Source: Flavobacterium sp. BFFFF1 (GTDB lineage: Bacteria; Bacteroidota; Bacteroidia; Flavobacteriales; Flavobacteriaceae). From it: a DNA stretch of 32,413 nucleotides. Below the pieces are notes generated by a model, which was given only the letters and a program-made list of their open reading frames with translations, was not told where the DNA came from and did no database searches. The translations under genes and the position numbers were made by a program. The stretch lies in assembly GCF_002256285.1 (NCBI RefSeq), contig NZ_NKJE01000030.1, forward strand, positions 1 to 32,413. The letters are read 5' to 3'. This document shows, piece after piece, positions 14,140 to 21,332 of the stretch. The first letter of the stretch is position 1. Every line of letters begins with the position of its first letter.

Positions 14140-16050
14140 ATGAAAATAACAATTCTTTTTTTAGTTATAGCTTTTTCGACAATTGCCAACGCACAAATTG
14201 TAAATATACCAGACGCGAACTTTAAGGCGAGATTGTTACAGGCGACTCAATATAACACCATTGCATCAACTTCGATGCCAAATGACAACGGATATGTTCC
14301 CTCATACAATAAAATTGATATAAACAATGATGGGGAAATTCAGGTGAGCGAGGCACTTTTAATTAAGTGGCTTAAAGTCAGCACTGCAAATATTACTGAT
14401 GTCACGGGTATAAATGAATTTATAAATCTGAAGTGTTTTATTTGCACCAGTAATCAAATAACAGATTTGGATGTTTCCGGTTTAATGAATTTAAGGTTTT
14501 TGAGTTGCCAGATCAATGATCTAAATTCCCTTAACATAAAAAACAACAATCCTGATTCCTGGTTAACTTTAGATTTTTTCAGTAATGACCAGATAGATTA
14601 CATCTGCGCCGATGAAGACGATTTGACTTATGTGAAGAACAGGGCTTTATTTTATGCTTACAATTACTGTAACGTGAATAGCTATTGCAGTTTTACCCCC
14701 GGCGGTATATTTTATGCAATACAGGGAAACAACAAATTTGACAACAATACGGACGGCTGCGATTCAAATGACCTCATTCTTCCAAATTTAAAATATAACA
14801 TTACAAATGGTTCTGTCATTGGTAGCACTATTTCAAATAAATCGGGTAATTATTTTATTCCATTGCAATCCGGCACATACACCATCACCCCGCAACTGGA
14901 GAACCCCACTTATTTCAATGTAAATCCAATTGACGTACAGGTTACCTTCCCGGGTACCACAAGCCCACATATTCAAAATTTTTGTATTACTCCCAATGGA
15001 AATATGCAAGACCTGGAAGTAGTTATGGCGCCTACAGGTCCTGCCCGTCCTGGTTTCAATGCCACTTACACTTTAATGTACAAAAATAAAGGCAATCAGG
15101 TAGCCAATGGTAATGTTACACTTACATTCAGGGATGACATTTTAGATTTAGTGTCATCAAGTGTGTCAACTACCAGCCAACAAATCAATGAACTGACGTG
15201 GGCTTACAGCAATTTGCTGCCATTTGAAACCAGGACTATCAATCTTGTTTTCAATGTCAATTCGCCCCAGGAAACACCTCAGGTAAACATAGGCACTAAA
15301 CTTGGATACACAGCATTTATTGGTCCTTTGGAAAATGATGCCAATAGCCTTGATAATTATGCTCAGCTCAATCAAATAGTAGTAGGTTCTTATGATCCTA
15401 ACGATAAAACCTGTTTAGAAGGCACCACGATCGACCCAGCCAACATCGGCAAATATGTAAACTATGTCGTCCGTTTTGAAAATACCGGTACGTATCCTGC
15501 TCAAAACGTGGTAGTTGTAGACAACATAGACACTGCAAAATTTGACATCAACACGCTTATTCCTTTACACAGCAGCCATAATTTTGTAACCAGAATTTCC
15601 AACACCAACAAAGTAGAATTTATATTTGAAGGCATCAACCTCCCTTTTGATGACGCCAATAATGATGGTTATGTTATTTTTAAAATTAAAACCAACCCAA
15701 ATTTAGTTGTTGGAAATACGTTTAGCAATTCGGCTAAAATTTACTTTGATTATAATTTTCCGATTGCAACAAACAATTATACTACAACAATCCAGAGTAC
15801 ATTAGGCTTACAGGAAAATGAAATTAATAATGAAATTACAGTTTATCCGAATCCGGTAAGAGATTTGTTATATTTTAAAACAGAATACAGCGTCCTAAAA
15901 GTGCAGATATTTGATATTATAGGAAGAATAATTAGTTCAAATTCAGTTTCTGGAAATAAAATTGATTTGAGTAGCTTACAATCAGGAAATTATGTTCTAA
16001 AAGTTTATACTGAAAAAGGAATAATGAATACTAACATTATTAAAGAATAA
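14140..16050 (+). CDS. T9SS type A sorting domain protein with leucine-rich-like N-terminus
   Basis: A 636-residue secreted protein. Signal peptide residues 1-19 (ending NAQ). An EF-hand-like loop DINNDGEIQVSEA near 59-71 and short leucine-rich-like repeats up to about 150. A beta-rich middle (SD/CARDB-like repeats), including VGSYDPNDKTCLEG followed by YVVRFENTGTYPAQNVVVVD, which marks the DUF7619-type domain common in flavobacterial T9SS proteins. A C-terminal sorting domain from about 555 (ITVYPNPVRDLLYF ... GNYVLKVYTEKG) is read by the type IX secretion system for outer-membrane export. Own promoter and upstream terminator are suggested. It is by far the longest cassette gene; the cassette's left end is unclear. 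Confidence 0.88.
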   Translation: MKITILFLVIAFSTIANAQIVNIPDANFKARLLQATQYNTIASTSMPNDNGYVPSYNKIDINNDGEIQVSEALLIKWLKVSTANITDVTGINEFINLKCFICTSNQITDLDVSGLMNLRFLSCQINDLNSLNIKNNNPDSWLTLDFFSNDQIDYICADEDDLTYVKNRALFYAYNYCNVNSYCSFTPGGIFYAIQGNNKFDNNTDGCDSNDLILPNLKYNITNGSVIGSTISNKSGNYFIPLQSGTYTITPQLENPTYFNVNPIDVQVTFPGTTSPHIQNFCITPNGNMQDLEVVMAPTGPARPGFNATYTLMYKNKGNQVANGNVTLTFRDDILDLVSSSVSTTSQQINELTWAYSNLLPFETRTINLVFNVNSPQETPQVNIGTKLGYTAFIGPLENDANSLDNYAQLNQIVVGSYDPNDKTCLEGTTIDPANIGKYVNYVVRFENTGTYPAQNVVVVDNIDTAKFDINTLIPLHSSHNFVTRISNTNKVEFIFEGINLPFDDANNDGYVIFKIKTNPNLVVGNTFSNSAKIYFDYNFPIATNNYTTTIQSTLGLQENEINNEITVYPNPVRDLLYFKTEYSVLKVQIFDIIGRIISSNSVSGNKIDLSSLQSGNYVLKVYTEKGIMNTNIIKE

Positions 16051-16213
16051 CGATCTGTCATTCTGTGTCTACAAAGTATATCGGACATCAAGGCCACAGA
16101 CTTGCTTTCCTAAGTAAAATGTAACCGCTTTTTCCATAATTTCGTTCTGTCCGGCAGGGAATACTCAGTTCCAAATGCCGGAATTGAGGTGAAGAAGCTG
16201 GATGTTGTGTGCT
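16051..16213 (+). repeat. array site G (eroded left arm)
   Basis: The core is diverged (TAAGTAAAATGTAACCGC, TTTTTCCATAATTTCGTTCT) but collinear with the family. The right arm GGAATTGAGGTGAAGAAGC, GGAT and start box GTTGTGTGCT (16204-16213) are clear. The left arm is poorly conserved. Confidence 0.65.
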
Positions 16214-16233
16214 ATGGTTAAACAACTAAATGC

Positions 16234-16809
16234 ATGAAAACACTATCAATTATTTTGTTCACTGTAGCGATAAGCACAAATTTATTTGGTCAAACAGATT
16301 TGGATAAGTTTATTGATGTAACAATTAGCTTGGATAAAAGTTACGTTACGTTAGTTGCCAAAAAAGATTTGTTATACTATATCGCTAAAGAATCGTGTAT
16401 TTCAGTGACGAAAGATTCCGTTAATGTTAGATATTTTGATATTAAGGTAAACATTGTTAATACAACATCTAAAGCAATCTACGTTTGGATGTATACCTGT
16501 AGTTGGTATGACAATTTTCAGATAAATAATAATTATATTTTATTCTCAAAATTTACGTGCGACCATAATTATCTCAAAAAAGAAGAAATTAAAGCTGGTG
16601 AAAAACTTGAATATTCACTAACTTTAATGAAATCAATAAAGTTTGATTATCCAGGTAATTGCAGGTTTGGTGAACAGATTAAAACAACAAAATTAGGATT
16701 TATTGTATTTGATGACATATTTAGTAGCAATGGTAGTTCGAGTATGGATGATAAAAGTCTCTGGAAAATAATTTGGAGCAATCAACTAAATTTGTTAGAC
16801 GTTCATTAA
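16234..16809 (+). CDS. hypothetical secreted protein
   Basis: A 191-residue protein with signal peptide MKTLSIILFTVAISTNLFGQ. The mature domain is beta-rich with Cys residues and no family I recognise. This cassette has the best-matched boundaries in the window: GTTGTGTGCT at 16204-16213 and AGCACACAAC at 16813-16822 are exact reverse complements over 10 nt, separated by the whole gene. The ATG is 20 nt after the start box, so any promoter must lie in the preceding site. Confidence 0.75.
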   Translation: MKTLSIILFTVAISTNLFGQTDLDKFIDVTISLDKSYVTLVAKKDLLYYIAKESCISVTKDSVNVRYFDIKVNIVNTTSKAIYVWMYTCSWYDNFQINNNYILFSKFTCDHNYLKKEEIKAGEKLEYSLTLMKSIKFDYPGNCRFGEQIKTTKLGFIVFDDIFSSNGSSSMDDKSLWKIIWSNQLNLLDVH

Positions 16810-16974
16810 CACAGCACACAACCGCGGTTTCACGCAATTGCTGCTTTCATTGTAAAACGTAAATGCTTTTTAAATAACTTCGTTTTGTCCAGGCGAACCC
16901 CGAAGCGTCGGGGCAGTTTTATCTCGAAGGGTCGGGAGTTGCAAGTGGGGTGAAGCCGCCGGATGTTAGGCGAC
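16810..16974 (+). repeat. array site H (attC-like, best preserved)
   Basis: Left end AGCACACAAC (16813-16822), CGCGGTTTCACGCAATTGC, core TTGTAAAACGTAAATGC and TAAATAACTTCGTTTTGTCC, nested palindromes CCCGAAGCGTCGGG and CTCGAAGGGTCGGGA, right arm GCAAGTGGGGTGAAGCCGCC, GGAT, start box GTTAGGCGAC (16965-16974) + ATTT. GCGGTTTCA pairs with TGAAGCCGC (one G.U). The start GTTAGGC also fits the canonical integron core GTTRRRY. Confidence 0.82.
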
Positions 16975-17000
16975 ATTTAAGGAGCAATCCACTTGAAATT

Positions 17001-17438
17001 ATGAAAGAGAGAAACTTTTCGCGCAAATACCTTAACTATTTTATAGTATTTTTCTGTTTTACAATATGCTATTCGTGCGATATTTTTTCTGTCGCTGAAA
17101 TTGTAAACGCGTCTCAGAAAAATATTCTCGTTGAAATAAAATATGATAAAGAACTCTTTGTTGAGAAGTACAAAGATAAAACCATAACCTATTTAAATAA
17201 GTTTGCCAATGAGTCAGGTTCCTTAAAAAGTCTTGACAGTGTAAATTTCATTTCAATTATTGAAATGTCACCTAAAGATTCTTTGATCATTGAATTTGAA
17301 CGCGGATATGAACCACACTTTAAATTGATTAAAGAAATTACAATTTATAAAAATGATACAACTGTTTTAGAAAAGAATAATTTTCAGGATTTATTCGAAG
17401 AAAAACTAGATCAAGGATTTATATATGACGTAAAGTAA
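17001..17438 (+). CDS. hypothetical lipoprotein
   Basis: The frame is open from 16950 inside site H, but the ATG at 17001 gives a normal protein: MKERNFSRKYLNYFIVFFCFTICYSC, a basic end, a hydrophobic stretch and a Cys that fits a relaxed Bacteroidota lipobox, then about 120 residues. No family recognised. The cassette ends GTTAGGCGACATTT (16965-16978) and AAACGTCGCCTAGC (17437-17450) are complementary at 12 of 14 positions. Confidence 0.7.
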   Translation: MKERNFSRKYLNYFIVFFCFTICYSCDIFSVAEIVNASQKNILVEIKYDKELFVEKYKDKTITYLNKFANESGSLKSLDSVNFISIIEMSPKDSLIIEFERGYEPHFKLIKEITIYKNDTTVLEKNNFQDLFEEKLDQGFIYDVK

Positions 17439-17861
17439 ACGTCGCCTAGCATTGTATAGCTTCGCTCTGTTCCCCCCGCTCGCACCAGCGATGTGATAAA
17501 TGTGGTGTAATGATGCCTGTGTGGGATTGCTTCGTCAGTCGGGCAGAGCCCTCTAGTCTTCCTGCGTCAGGATGACCATGGCCACACCAGCGCACGGAAG
17601 ATAAATTGATGTTTCGGGGTCGGTTTACGGACACGTTGTGCTCCAAACGCAAACGGTACGGGATTGTCATTCCGAGGCAGGAGCAATCTTCGCTTGCATA
17701 GCATTAATCCAATCGCAATAGCCGTAGTTGCTTTTCTTGTAAAATGTAAATGCTTTTTTGATAACTTCGTTTTGTCCAGGCGAACCCCGAAGCGTCGGGG
17801 CAGTTGTATCCCGAAGGGTCGGGAGTCGCAAGTGATGTGGAGCTGCCGGACGTTAACTGCT
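17437..17861 (+). repeat. array site I (left arm replaced by a dispersed repeat)
   Basis: Left end GTCGCCTAGC (17441-17450) is followed by AGCTTCGCTCTGTTCC, related to sites F and J, and then by a dispersed repeat (17512-17724). The core (TTGTAAAATGTAAATGC, TTTTTTGATAACTTCGTTTT), two nested CCCGAAG-TCGGG palindromes, the right arm and start box GTTAACTGCT (17852-17861) + ATTTTTAAAC are intact. Confidence 0.7.
17512..17724 (+). repeat. dispersed repeat, copy 1
   Basis: Shares long near-identical blocks with copies at 19981-20132 and 20153-20336, including GATGTTTCGGGGTCGG, CTCCAAACGCAAACGGTA and ATCCAATCGCAATAGCCG. An inner inverted pair (TTCCTGCGTCAGGATGAC and GTCATTCCGAGGCAGGAG) resembles the terminal repeats of a non-autonomous MITE-like element. 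Confidence 0.75.
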
Positions 17862-17880
17862 ATTTTTAAACTGACCGACC

Positions 17881-19059
17881 ATGAAAAACGCAACTTTGCA
17901 ATCAATTATAATTTATTTTCTTTTCTGTTCAATTTGCTTAGGTCAAGAGATCCAAACCAAATTTGAGTTTGAAAAAGATGATAATCTAAATGTCACGCTT
18001 AAAGGGAAGGTAAAGTCTGTAAAAATTAAAAAAACTGACGATATAAAAAATATGAGTGGTGATTCTTTGGTATATATCTTCAACAATAAAGGCATTCTAA
18101 CTAAACTTGCTTACTACGGTTTGGGAGTTGACGTAATTGAACGAAAATTCAGAACAGAAGAAGTGCAATACGATTTTAAAGATGGAAAATTACTATCTAA
18201 ACTCAACAAGCTTGCTCAGGGCCTTGATGGAGATTTGTATACGTATGATAAAAATATGAATTTATTGTTGCTTAAAAATTACATGAACAATACTTTGGTA
18301 AAAGAAACTGTTTTGACCTATGACGAAAAGGGAAGAAAGAAAGACAAGACCGAATACTTATATGGCGGATTTAGTGACTATAATGAAGAAACACAGGAAG
18401 GCAAGGAGGGGTATTTATACGAAATTGAAAAATATGAATATGATGCCAGTGACCTTCTCATTGTAAAGCGTACGTACAGTTTTCGTGAAAACAAGACTCA
18501 GAAAAAAACAGAATACAAATATGACGGGATGGGCAATTTGATTGAAGAAGGAAATTGTATCAGCTATGGTACAGGAGATTGCGAATGCAAACCTGTCTTT
18601 GGATATGAATATAATTTCCAAAATAAATTGACTCGTGAATTTCAATTAGCTCAATTCTCACCTCACAATACTGACACACATTATATCTACGATAATAGCG
18701 GAAACGAAATTGAAGTCAAGGGATTTTATATTTATCCAGGTAAAGATCCCATGATTGGTTACGACTATAAATCAGCGTATGACAAATTTAATAATAGAAT
18801 TAAAGAAGAAGAACTAACCGGAAATTATAGAATGATAGGGTTTGAAAAATATAAAACACAACGCACCAAATATGATAATTTCCAAAATATGATTTTAGAC
18901 GAATACCTAACGGTTAACGGATCAGCAATTAAAGTTGTCAGAAAAAAATATTCTTATGACAAACACCATAACTGGATTAGAATGGAAACAGAACAGGGTA
19001 AAAATTTAGGTGACTTAAAACTTACTGAAATATGTGTAAGGGAAATCCAGTACTACTAA
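17881..19059 (+). CDS. secreted YD/RHS-repeat-like protein
   Basis: A 392-residue protein with signal peptide MKNATLQSIIIYFLFCSICLGQ. Repeating segments of the form YDEKGRKKDKTEY, YDGMGNLIEEGN, YDNSGNEIEVKG and YDKFNNRIKEEEL match the YD-repeat pattern (Y-D-GN-h) of RHS-type beta shells, here a short set without a toxin tip or polymorphic C-terminus. Such small secreted YD proteins are common and uncharacterised in Bacteroidota. Cassette ends GTTAACTGCT (17852-17861) and AGCAGGTAAC (19066-19075) are complementary at 9 of 10 positions. Confidence 0.8.
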   Translation: MKNATLQSIIIYFLFCSICLGQEIQTKFEFEKDDNLNVTLKGKVKSVKIKKTDDIKNMSGDSLVYIFNNKGILTKLAYYGLGVDVIERKFRTEEVQYDFKDGKLLSKLNKLAQGLDGDLYTYDKNMNLLLLKNYMNNTLVKETVLTYDEKGRKKDKTEYLYGGFSDYNEETQEGKEGYLYEIEKYEYDASDLLIVKRTYSFRENKTQKKTEYKYDGMGNLIEEGNCISYGTGDCECKPVFGYEYNFQNKLTREFQLAQFSPHNTDTHYIYDNSGNEIEVKGFYIYPGKDPMIGYDYKSAYDKFNNRIKEEELTGNYRMIGFEKYKTQRTKYDNFQNMILDEYLTVNGSAIKVVRKKYSYDKHHNWIRMETEQGKNLGDLKLTEICVREIQYY

Positions 19060-19060
19060 T

Positions 19061-19294
19061 TAAACAGCAGGTAACAGCGGCTTTATCCATTAGCTTCGCT
19101 CCGTTCGCTCACCGAACGCATCTCCAGATATGCCATAGGGAAAGTTCGCCCGAGTGCTGCTTTTCTTATAAAATGTAAATGCTTTTTTAATAACTTCGTT
19201 TTGGCTCCGTTTTGTTTGTCCAGTGGCCTCGTGTGAGGTGGAGAAGCGTACCGGCGCTTCGGGAGGCGAACCAGGCAGCGGGACGTTAGCATAA
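19061..19294 (+). repeat. array site J (long-arm subfamily)
   Basis: Left end AGCAGGTAAC (19066-19075), AGCGGC, then TAGCTTCGCTCCGTTCGCTC as in sites F and I, GGGAAAGTTCGCCCGAGTGC, the core TTATAAAATGTAAATGC with TTTTTTAATAACTTCGTTTT, a right part with GGCGCTTCGGGAGGCG, GGAC and start box GTTAGCATAA (19285-19294). Confidence 0.72.
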
Positions 19295-19343
19295 AGCTTT
19301 GAAAAATCGTGCGCAGACAATAACCAACGAATACTAATTTAAT

Positions 19344-19868
19344 ATGATTCAAATTATTTGGGGAATCTTAAATATTTCTGTTTTTCTCTTCTTTGTTGCC
19401 TACTGCATTACACTAGGAAAATCAATCAGAGAAAAGCAGGGTTTTGTTGCGGCATTATTTTTCGTTTTTGGATTGTTGGTATTGCTGTCTTTTGTTTCCA
19501 AATCGGGTGCTGAAAATTCAAAAACAAAAATATTTGATTTTCATGAAGCGCATTTGGAGAAGGACAAATTCAATGGACATGCCTATACAGCTAACTTAAC
19601 ACTTGAAAAGGATTTGGCTTCCACCATCAGCCTTCACATAAAGTATGGTAAAAGGGAATTGCTAAAAAAGCCGATTTCGGCCTATACGGTTAGAACGGGC
19701 TTCGTCAGCGGTACAAATTGGAAGATACAAACCATACATTTTGACCAGTCATCTTTTGAAGATACTTGTACCTATACTGTTTCGGGGATTTTGGAATGGC
19801 AAATTTTAGGTATCACAATCTATTCCGAATTAAAAGACTTTACCGGGCGTGCTGATTTCAAAGATTAA
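19344..19868 (+). CDS. hypothetical membrane protein
   Basis: A 174-residue protein with two N-terminal hydrophobic segments (about residues 3-24 and 34-52) and a soluble, beta-rich C-terminal 115 residues (LTLEKDLASTISLHIKYGKRELL and similar). No family recognised. ATG at 19344 lies 50 nt after the start box of site J. Unlike the earlier cassettes, no sequence complementary to that start box is seen after the gene, where dispersed repeats occupy the site. Confidence 0.68.
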   Translation: MIQIIWGILNISVFLFFVAYCITLGKSIREKQGFVAALFFVFGLLVLLSFVSKSGAENSKTKIFDFHEAHLEKDKFNGHAYTANLTLEKDLASTISLHIKYGKRELLKKPISAYTVRTGFVSGTNWKIQTIHFDQSSFEDTCTYTVSGILEWQILGITIYSELKDFTGRADFKD

Positions 19869-19980
19869 GCCAGCTGCTCATGGTGGTTGAGCTTAGCCGC
19901 TGCGGCGAGTATCAGGCTTGTGCTCGAACAAAAATCCTTCATTTATTGTGGGTACGAGCGAGACGCTCGCACGAGCGATG

Positions 19981-20132
19981 TGAATTGATGTGTTGGTGTT
20001 GGTTTACGGACACGTTGTACTCCAAACGTAAACGGTAAGGGATTGTCATTCCGACGCAGGAGGACTAGAGGGCTCTGCCCGACTGGCAAAGCAATCTTCG
20101 TTTGCAGCGCATTCATCCAATCGCAATAGCCG
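19981..20132 (+). repeat. dispersed repeat, copy 2
   Basis: Shorter copy sharing GGTTTACGGACACGTTGT, CTCCAAACGTAAACGGTA, TGTCATTCCGACGCAGGAGG and ATCCAATCGCAATAGCCG with copies 1 and 3; it lacks the left inverted repeat. It carries GACTAGAGGGCTCTGCCCGA, the reverse complement of a segment in copy 1 (near 17541), so the elements also exchange or invert internal pieces. Confidence 0.75.
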
Positions 20133-20152
20133 TGTGACAAGCGTAGCGTGAA

Positions 20153-20336
20153 GATGCGCCTGTGGGATCCCTCCTGCGTCAGGATGACAATGGCCACACC
20201 GGCGCGCGGAAGATAAATTGATGTTTCGGGGTCGGTTTACGGGCATGTTGTACTCCAAACGCAAACGGTACGGGATTGTCATTCCGACGCAGGAGCAATC
20301 TTCGTTTGCAGCGCATTCATCCAATCGCAATAGCCG
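20153..20336 (+). repeat. dispersed repeat, copy 3 (with imperfect terminal inverted repeats)
   Basis: CCTCCTGCGTCAGGATGACA (20170-20189) and TGTCATTCCGACGCAGGAGC (20277-20296) are inverted repeats matching at 17 of 20 positions, enclosing about 87 nt nearly identical to copy 1. The structure fits a MITE-like element. A tail ending ATCCAATCGCAATAGCCG joins the array core directly, as in copy 1. Confidence 0.75.
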
Positions 20337-20516
20337 TAGTTGCTTTTCTTATAAAATGTAAGGGTTTTTTAATAACTTCGTTTTGGCTCCGTTTTGTTTG
20401 GCCTGTGGCCTCGTGTGAGGTGGAGAAGCGTCCCGGCGCTTCGGGAGGCGAAAAAGGCCGCCGGAGTTTGTGTGCAAGCTCCGTGTCATGCCAGGTAAAT
20501 TGAAATTCTAAAGATT

Positions 20517-21068
20517 ATGGAAATACGAGGCGCATCCGTGGTAATCAGTCATCATATACTGGATGGGAAGCAAGATTTATATGAGGATTGGCTGCATGAA
20601 ATTGAGCCGATATGTAGAAAGTCTGTTGTGCATATTGATTGGCAAATTATTCGACCTATTCCGAACCTGACATTTAATTATACTGTAATTATCAGATATG
20701 ATACGGTTGAAAACCTGAAAACCTGGATGGAATCGGATACGAGAAAAAAACTCATTGATAAAGCCAAACCATTTTTTGCAAGGGACGATCATTATGCTAT
20801 CAGATCAGGTTTGGATTTTCTATTTCAGGCAGAGGATCAACCAGTGAAAAGTCCCGTTAGATGGAAACAATATTTAGTGACATGGTCAGCGATTTTTCCT
20901 TTGTCAATGCTCATTCCATTGGGGGTTATCCCTGTATTAAACCTATTCAACATTCCAGAAAACAAGGTTATTCATTCGTTTTTTGTGTCAGGTGTCGTTG
21001 TTTTTATTATGATTTATCTACTGATGCCAAGGTACACGAAACTCATAAAAAATTGGCTTTACAAATGA
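20517..21068 (+). CDS. antibiotic biosynthesis monooxygenase (ABM) domain membrane protein
   Basis: A 183-residue protein. Residues about 1-100 form a ferredoxin-like ABM domain (VVISHHILDGKQDLYEDWL, FNYTVIIRYDTVENLKTWMES, RKKLIDKAKPFF), followed by LDFLFQAED and two membrane helices (about residues 118-145 and 152-175). This ABM plus two-helix layout is a known bacterial family of unknown substrate. ABM domains bind small aromatics, heme or quinones. Gene between sites K and L, plus strand, likely the last complete cassette. Confidence 0.82.
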   Translation: MEIRGASVVISHHILDGKQDLYEDWLHEIEPICRKSVVHIDWQIIRPIPNLTFNYTVIIRYDTVENLKTWMESDTRKKLIDKAKPFFARDDHYAIRSGLDFLFQAEDQPVKSPVRWKQYLVTWSAIFPLSMLIPLGVIPVLNLFNIPENKVIHSFFVSGVVVFIMIYLLMPRYTKLIKNWLYK

Positions 21069-21269
21069 ATTGAGGCATCGCCTCACACGTTGGCGTCGCG
21101 CTGTTTGCTCACAGAACTTGTTGCTACCTATTACATAGGGAAAGTTCGCGAAGGTGGTGGTTTTCTGGTAAAATGTAAGTGCTTTTTTAATAACTTCGTT
21201 TGGTCCACGCCGAGAATACTCGGTTCTAAATGCAGTAAACTGGCGTGAAAGCGCCGGGCGTGCGTGGCC
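21069..21269 (+). repeat. array site L
   Basis: GGCATCGCCTCACACGTTGG at the left, GGGAAAGTTCGCGAAGGTGG as in sites F and J, the core TGGTAAAATGTAAGTGC with TTTTTTAATAACTTCGTTTG, right arm AAACTGGCGTGAAAGCGCCGGGC, here in parts, and box GTGCGTGGCC (21260-21269) followed by ATTTTAAACTCC. The last motif is identical to that after the start box of the OLD-like cassette at 9457. Confidence 0.7.
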
Positions 21270-21332
21270 ATTTTAAACTCCCCGGTTGTAACAAACTGTT
21301 TTTTCTAAAGACTAGTTAAAGAAAAAGAACGT

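Larger units (their letters stand above)
19869..20475 (+). repeat. array site K (expanded by two dispersed repeats)
   Basis: A 600-bp gene-free interval. It contains an inverted GAGCGAGACGCTCGCACGAGCG-type palindrome (near 19960, in parts), copies 2 and 3 of the dispersed repeat, then the family core (TTATAAAATGTAAGGG, TTTTTTAATAACTTCGTTTT), GGCGCTTCGGGAGGCG as in site J, AAGGCCGCC, GGA and start box GTTTGTGTGC (20466-20475). The original left arm is lost or displaced. Confidence 0.65.
6555..21269 (+). mobile_element. integron-like gene cassette array without visible integrase (CALIN-like)
   Basis: Every gene here is on the plus strand and followed by an imperfect palindrome with a shared core. 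The best repeats read: 7 variable nt + AAC, then GCGGTTTCACGCAATTGC, a core containing TTGTAAAATGTAAGTGC and TTTTTTAATAACTTCGTTTT, then GCAACTGGGGTGAAGCCGCC, GGAT and GTT + 7 variable nt. TTTCA/TGAA and GCGG/CCGC pair across the site, like the L boxes of attC. In several cassettes the 10 nt at the start are the reverse complement of the 10 nt after the gene of the same cassette, as expected if G^TT is the crossover point and cassettes excise as circles. No tyrosine recombinase lies in the window. Other repeat-mediated mechanisms are possible. Confidence 0.7.

Noticed and set aside
16950..17000. N-terminal extension of the lipoprotein gene (start at 16950)
   Set aside because: It is made from the right arm of site H and would place 17 extra residues before a normal lipoprotein signal.
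6555..21269. CRISPR array
   Set aside because: The repeats are 120-600 bp, imperfectly palindromic and separated by whole genes of different length; no cas genes.
6555..21269. IS-element-flanked genes
   Set aside because: No transposase frame, no constant terminal inverted repeat; the boundary boxes vary from unit to unit and agree only within a unit.
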